Shown here: piece by piece, positions 60,402 through 64,000 of the stretch | How the letters are laid out: every line of letters starts with the position of its first letter | How positions within the stretch are numbered: the stretch's first letter is position 1 | Assembly: GCF_001702265.1 (NCBI RefSeq) | Contig: NZ_MAUE01000005.1 | Coordinates: forward strand, 124,001 to 188,000 | DNA: 64,000 nucleotides | Origin: Pseudomonas aylmerensis | GTDB taxonomy: Bacteria; Pseudomonadota; Gammaproteobacteria; Pseudomonadales; Pseudomonadaceae | Direction of reading: 5' to 3' | The notes under the pieces: generated by a model | Seen by the model: only the letters and a program-made list of their open reading frames with translations | Database searches by the model: none | What the model was told of the DNA's origin: nothing | Translations under genes and position numbers: made by a program

Positions 60402-62126
60402 ATGAATCAGAACGCTGAGTATTCCGCGGTCAATGACGCGGTGCGTGGGCAATTCTTCCGCCGAACCTGGGCGATGATCACGCCGTATTGGCGCAGTGAA
60501 GAGAAAGGCAAGGCCTGGCTGCTGCTGGCTGCGGTGATTGGCCTGTCGTTGTTCAGCGTGGCAATTTCGGTCTGGATCAACCACTGGTACAAAGACTTCT
60601 ACAACGCCTTGGAGAAGAAGGACACGGCGGCTTTCTGGCAGTTGATCGGCTACTTCGGCGGGATCGCCGCCGTGGCGATTCTCGGCGCGGTGTACCGCTT
60701 GTACCTGACCCAGATGCTGACCATCCGCTGGCGGGCCTGGCTTACCGAGCAGCACTTCGCGCGCTGGCTGGGCCACAAGAACTACTACCAGCTGGAGCAG
60801 GGCGGTTACACCGATAACCCGGACCAGCGGATTTCCGAAGACCTCAACAACTTCACTTCAAGCACCTTGAGCCTGGGCCTGGGGCTGTTACGCAACGTGG
60901 TCAGCCTGGTGTCGTTCTCGATCATCCTGTGGGGCGTGTCGGGCAGCATCGAAGTGTTTGGCATCACCATCCCGGGCTACATGTTCTGGTGTGCGCTGCT
61001 TTATGCCGCCGTCGGCAGTTGGCTCACGCACCTCATCGGCCGTCGCTTGATCGGCCTGAGCAACCAACAACAACGCTTCGAAGCGGACCTGCGTTTCTCC
61101 ATGGTGCGCGTGCGCGAAAACGCCGAGAGCATCGCCCTGTACAACGGCGAACCGAATGAAAACCAGCGCTTGAGCGCCCGCTTCGCCAAGGTCTGGCACA
61201 ACTTCTGGGACATCATGAAAGTGTCCAAGCGCCTGACCTTCTTCACCGCTGGCTACAGCCAGATCGCGATCATCTTCCCCTTTATCGTCGCCGCCCCGCG
61301 TTATTTCACCGGCAAGATCGAGCTGGGCGAGCTGATGCAAATCAACTCTGCGTTCGGCAATGTGCAAGAGAACTTCAGCTGGTTCATCAGTGCGTATTCG
61401 GAGCTGGCGTCGTGGCGCGCCACGAGTGATCGTCTGCTGAGCTTCCACCAGGCCATGCGTGATAACGAGCAGCGTGCGCCGGCGATTGATGTGCGCGCGG
61501 AAGGCGAGCGCCTGGTGGTGCAGGACCTCGGTATGGACCTGGCCGATGGCCGCCACTTGCTCACCGCCGCCGACATGACCGTGGAGCCTGGCCAGCGCCT
61601 GATGCTCAGCGGGCGTTCCGGCAGTGGCAAAAGTACCCTGCTGCGTGCGATGGGCCATCTGTGGCCGGCGGGGCACGGCAGTATTCGCCTGCCGGCGGCG
61701 CGTTATTTGTTCCTGCCGCAGAAACCTTATCTGCCGATCGGCACCTTGAAGGCCGTGTTGAGTTATCCACAGGACGACAGCGTCTATCCGGCAGAACGTT
61801 ATGCACAGGTGCTGGAAACCTGCCGCCTGCCGCATCTGGTCGCACGCCTGGACGAGGCCAACCACTGGCAGCGCATGCTCTCGCCGGGCGAGCAGCAGCG
61901 GCTGGCCTTCGCGCGCGCGTTGCTGTTTGCACCGCAATGGCTGTACATGGACGAAGCCACTTCGGCGATGGATGAAGAGGATGAGGCGAGCCTGTATCAG
62001 GCATTGATCGATGAGCTGCCGGGGTTGAGCATTGTCAGCGTCGGCCATCGCAGCAGCCTCAAGCGCTTCCATGGACGGCATGTGCGGATTGAGAGCGGGT
62101 TGCTGCAAGAGCAACCCGTAGCCTGA
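60402..62126 (+). CDS. YddA/SbmA-type ABC transporter (fused membrane and ATPase domains)
   Basis: A 574-residue half-transporter. The ABC_membrane_2 domain (about 20-330, ARWLGHKNYYQLEQGGYTDN, NPDQRISEDL) marks the ABCD/SbmA-YddA group. The ATPase has Walker A GRSGSGKST, the group-typical signature LSPGEQQRLAFARAL and Walker B WLYMDEAT. Relatives import peptides (SbmA) or export unknown compounds; substrate here unknown. The C-terminus HVRIESGLLQEQPVA is repeated in degenerate form downstream, within a 196-bp tandem repeat. Confidence 0.9.
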   Translation: MNQNAEYSAVNDAVRGQFFRRTWAMITPYWRSEEKGKAWLLLAAVIGLSLFSVAISVWINHWYKDFYNALEKKDTAAFWQLIGYFGGIAAVAILGAVYRLYLTQMLTIRWRAWLTEQHFARWLGHKNYYQLEQGGYTDNPDQRISEDLNNFTSSTLSLGLGLLRNVVSLVSFSIILWGVSGSIEVFGITIPGYMFWCALLYAAVGSWLTHLIGRRLIGLSNQQQRFEADLRFSMVRVRENAESIALYNGEPNENQRLSARFAKVWHNFWDIMKVSKRLTFFTAGYSQIAIIFPFIVAAPRYFTGKIELGELMQINSAFGNVQENFSWFISAYSELASWRATSDRLLSFHQAMRDNEQRAPAIDVRAEGERLVVQDLGMDLADGRHLLTAADMTVEPGQRLMLSGRSGSGKSTLLRAMGHLWPAGHGSIRLPAARYLFLPQKPYLPIGTLKAVLSYPQDDSVYPAERYAQVLETCRLPHLVARLDEANHWQRMLSPGEQQRLAFARALLFAPQWLYMDEATSAMDEEDEASLYQALIDELPGLSIVSVGHRSSLKRFHGRHVRIESGLLQEQPVA

Positions 62127-62652
62127 GGCTGGGCTCAATCTAAATGTGGGAGCGGGCTTGCCCGCGAATGCGGTGTGTCAGTGACACAAATGCTGAATGA
62201 CCCACCGCCATCGCCGGCAAGCCAGCTCCCACAGTTGAGCGGGGTTGCCTGATGGATTTGGCTCCCAAGGGCAGCATGTGTAGATCGAAAGCGAATTGCT
62301 GCAGCAGCAACGCCTCTCCCGAGCCTGGGCTCAATCTAAATGTGGGAGCGGGCTTGCCCGCGAATGCGGTGTCTCAGTAACACAGAGGCTAAATGACCCA
62401 CCGCCATCGCCAGCAAGCCAGCTCCCACAGTTGGACGGGGTTGGCTGATGGATTTGGCTCCCAAGGGCAGCATATGTAGATCGAGAGCGGGTTGCCGCAG
62501 CAGCAACGCCGCTCCCGAGCCTGGGCTCAATCAAAGTGTGGGAGCGGGCTTGCCCGCGAATGCGGTGTCTCAGTGACACAGATGCTGAATGACCCACCGC
62601 CATCGCCGGCAAGCCAGCTCCCACAGTTGAGCGCGGTTGCCTGATGGATTTG
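62064..62652. repeat. 196-bp tandem repeat, three units, each with a REPIN and an ABC-gene tail
   Basis: REPINs at 62145-62233, 62341-62429 and 62537-62625 are exactly 196 bp apart. Between them lie segments homologous to the 3' end of the ABC gene: CATGTGCGGATTGAGAGCGG in the gene (from 62079) against CATGTGTAGATCGAAAGCGA (from 62275) and CATATGTAGATCGAGAGCGG (from 62471). All share the following GGGCTCAATC. The copies carry an in-frame TAG, so they are pseudogene fragments. The unit therefore starts inside the coding region. The 62127-62714 spacer holds nothing else but the terminator. Confidence 0.93.
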
Positions 62653-62660
62653 CACCCACA

Positions 62661-62697
62661 AAAAAGCCCGGCTGATCATCGATCAGCCGGGCTTTTT
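62661..62697. terminator. Bidirectional terminator between the tandem repeat and yhcB
   Basis: Perfect 17-bp stem AAAAAGCCCGGCTGATC / GATCAGCCGGGCTTTTT with loop ATC. Serves the ABC gene on the plus strand and yhcB on the minus strand. Confidence 0.93.
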
Positions 62698-62714
62698 CAG
62701 TGCTTGAAGATGAT

Positions 62715-63152
62715 TTACTTCTTCAAGCCGTAATGCTCATCCAGCATGCCCGGGGCGTTTGGCGTTTTTGGCGCGTAGTCCCGTGGCGGCTCCTGGTTTT
62801 CCCGGGGTGGGGTCAGGCGCTCGCGTGGAGCTTGCGGTGCATCGGAATGCAGCGCGGCCAGCAGGCGCTGGCGGGTGATGTCGTCGAGGGCCAGGCGGTT
62901 GGCGCCATCGGCGAGGTGATCCTGTACTTCCTGGTAGCTCTGGGTGAGCTTCTTGACCAGGGTCGCGGTGCTGTTGAAGTGGGTAACAACCTCGTTCTGA
63001 TAACTGTCAAAACGTTCCTGGATGTCATCCAGCTGACGCTGCGTGCGGTTAGGCGCGGCATTCGGCAGCAAGCGAGCAACCAGGAAACCAATGGCGACAC
63101 CGGCAACCAGGGCAAGAGTCGGCAACAACCAAACTAAGAGCGAGTGTTCCAC
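62715..63152 (-). CDS. yhcB: YhcB/ZapG-type inner-membrane protein (DUF1043)
   Basis: A 145-residue protein with one N-terminal membrane anchor (LLPTLALVAGVAIGFLVA) and a cytosolic helical part (RTQRQLDDIQERFDSYQNEV, TATLVKKLTQSYQEV). Start GTG at 63152, with AAGGA five bases before it. In E. coli YhcB (ZapG, LapD) coordinates envelope growth with division. The C-terminal 45 residues are Pro/Arg-rich. Neighbour of trpS region as in P. aeruginosa PA4441. Confidence 0.92.
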   Translation of the reverse strand: MEHSLLVWLLPTLALVAGVAIGFLVARLLPNAAPNRTQRQLDDIQERFDSYQNEVVTHFNSTATLVKKLTQSYQEVQDHLADGANRLALDDITRQRLLAALHSDAPQAPRERLTPPRENQEPPRDYAPKTPNAPGMLDEHYGLKK

Positions 63153-63299
63153 GAGTCCTTCCTCTATAAACGGCTTTGCTTTACGTTAACGGCTCGGACC
63201 TGCGCTGTATACCGCGATTAAGCTCGCAATGATGCCATGCACAGACTTTTAGCTAGACGAGTCGACCCTTTGAGAGGTCACGGAGTTCATTCCTTGCTC

Positions 63300-63929
63300 A
63301 TGCGTGAAACCCCCGTTTTGATCGATGGCCCGGTAGGCCAACTGGAAGCCCTGTACCTTGATCACCCCGAGCCACGTGGCCTGGCGCTGATCTGCCACCC
63401 TAACCCGGTGCAAGGCGGGACCATGCTCAATAAAGTTGTATCGACCCTGCAACGCACCGCCCGCGATGCCGGTTTGATTACTTTGCGTTTCAATTATCGT
63501 GGCGTCGGTGCGAGTGCCGGCACCCACGACATGGCCACCGGTGAAGTGGACGATGCCGAAGCGGCCGCCACCTGGCTACGGGAAAAGCACCCCGACCTGC
63601 CGATCACGCTGCTGGGTTTTTCCTTCGGAGGCTACGTGGCCGCCAGCCTGGGCGGTCGCCTGGAAGCCAAGGGCGAAAAGCTCGCGCACCTGTTCATGGT
63701 CGCCGCGGCGGTGATGCGCCTGCGTGATACCGACGTGCTGCCCCAGGGTTGCCCATTGACCCTGATCCAGCCGGAAACCGACGAAGTGGTCGACCCGCAA
63801 GTCGTCTACGACTGGTCCGCCGCCCTGAAACGCCCCCATGAGCTGCTGAAAGTGGCAGAATGCGGACACTTTTTTCACGGCAAGCTGACCGATCTCAAGG
63901 ATCTGGTGCTGCCGCGTCTCTCGAATTGA
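63300..63929 (+). CDS. Alpha/beta hydrolase of unknown substrate
   Basis: A 209-residue hydrolase. Start MRETPVLIDGPVGQLEALYL; a TTG two codons earlier has better SD spacing (GGAG at 63282-63285). Oxyanion region CHPNPVQGGTMLNK, nucleophile elbow GFSFGGYVAA (Ser in G-x-S-x-G), and the final catalytic His in AECGHFFHGK are present. No signal peptide. It precedes trpS by 24 bp and may be co-transcribed with it. Confidence 0.9.
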   Translation: MRETPVLIDGPVGQLEALYLDHPEPRGLALICHPNPVQGGTMLNKVVSTLQRTARDAGLITLRFNYRGVGASAGTHDMATGEVDDAEAAATWLREKHPDLPITLLGFSFGGYVAASLGGRLEAKGEKLAHLFMVAAAVMRLRDTDVLPQGCPLTLIQPETDEVVDPQVVYDWSAALKRPHELLKVAECGHFFHGKLTDLKDLVLPRLSN

Positions 63930-63953
63930 TAGCAGTCTGATAAGCGATTACCC

Positions 63954-64000
63954 ATGACGACTCGTACCCGTATCCTCACTGGCATCACCACCACCGGCAC
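63954..64000 (+). CDS. trpS: Tryptophanyl-tRNA synthetase, first 15 codons only
   Basis: ATG 63954 opens MTTRTRILTGITTTGT, cut by the window edge. The TGITTTGTPHLGNY-type N-terminus is that of TrpS in Pseudomonas, and the alpha/beta hydrolase and yhcB neighbours support it. Only about 15 residues are visible, so the call rests on these and on synteny. Confidence 0.8.
   Translation, partial: MTTRTRILTGITTTG

Noticed and set aside
62140..62624. Repeat-protein-like minus-strand frames in the 62 kb repeat
   Set aside because: Translations of the 196-bp DNA repeat, not genes; interrupted between units and lacking RBS.

Overview
The window is chromosomal DNA of a fluorescent pseudomonad, most likely of the P. 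fluorescens group. It is GC-rich, and the gene order matches what I recall of P. aeruginosa PA4538 down to about PA4492 (ndh, pilDC/pilA, nadC, ampDE, piuABC, speC, opdP/dpp, roxSR), followed by PA4441-PA4439 (yhcB, alpha/beta hydrolase, trpS). The spacers carry the GTGGGAGC-type REP sequences typical of P. fluorescens. All gene names come from reading translations and from remembered families and synteny; no search was run.

Layout. 1-10 kb: type II NADH dehydrogenase, small conserved proteins, an orphan CbiM-like permease, the overlapping pilC-pilD-coaE-yacG operon, divergent pilA, an O-antigen-ligase-like pilin glycosyltransferase candidate, tRNA-Thr(CGT) and nadC. PilB is missing from its usual place. 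10-19 kb: a DUF1631 protein, ampD-ampE (muropeptide recycling and AmpC control), a chemoreceptor, a TatD nuclease and the Cra regulator. 18.8-24.3 kb: the fructose PTS operon fruBKA with a Cra operator. 24.4-32.7 kb: a PhoD phosphatase and the iron island piuB/piuA/piuC/Sel1. 32.7-38 kb: ornithine decarboxylase speC with an attenuator-like leader, and a four-gene osmoprotectant-type ABC transporter. 38.2-41.3 kb: prfC, a tandem REPIN array and two small secreted acidic proteins. 41.3-54 kb: a dipeptide uptake locus with four DppA-type binding proteins, an OprD-family porin and DppBCDF. 54-57.4 kb: a 1100-residue dermonecrotic-toxin-like (DUF6543) protein in an isolated transcription unit. 57.5-64 kb: a SIMPL protein, the redox two-component pair roxSR, a YddA-type ABC exporter followed by a 196-bp triplicated repeat, yhcB, a hydrolase and the start of trpS.

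How the genes work together. OpdP brings di/tripeptides across the outer membrane, DppA1-4 bind them, and DppBCDF moves them inward. PiuA imports ferric-siderophore; PiuB is a plausible reductase that releases the iron, and PiuC is a dioxygenase of the same island. FruA and FruB import and phosphorylate fructose to F1P, FruK makes FBP, and F1P inactivates Cra. RoxS and RoxR sense the respiratory redox state.

The most interesting leads are the mutually exclusive hairpins in the speC leader, the 196-bp tandem repeat that includes degenerate copies of the end of the preceding ABC gene, the REPIN array with one collapsed unit, the DUF6543 toxin-like gene, and the reduced pil locus (no pilB, a TfpO-like enzyme, and no C-terminal Ser on the pilin).
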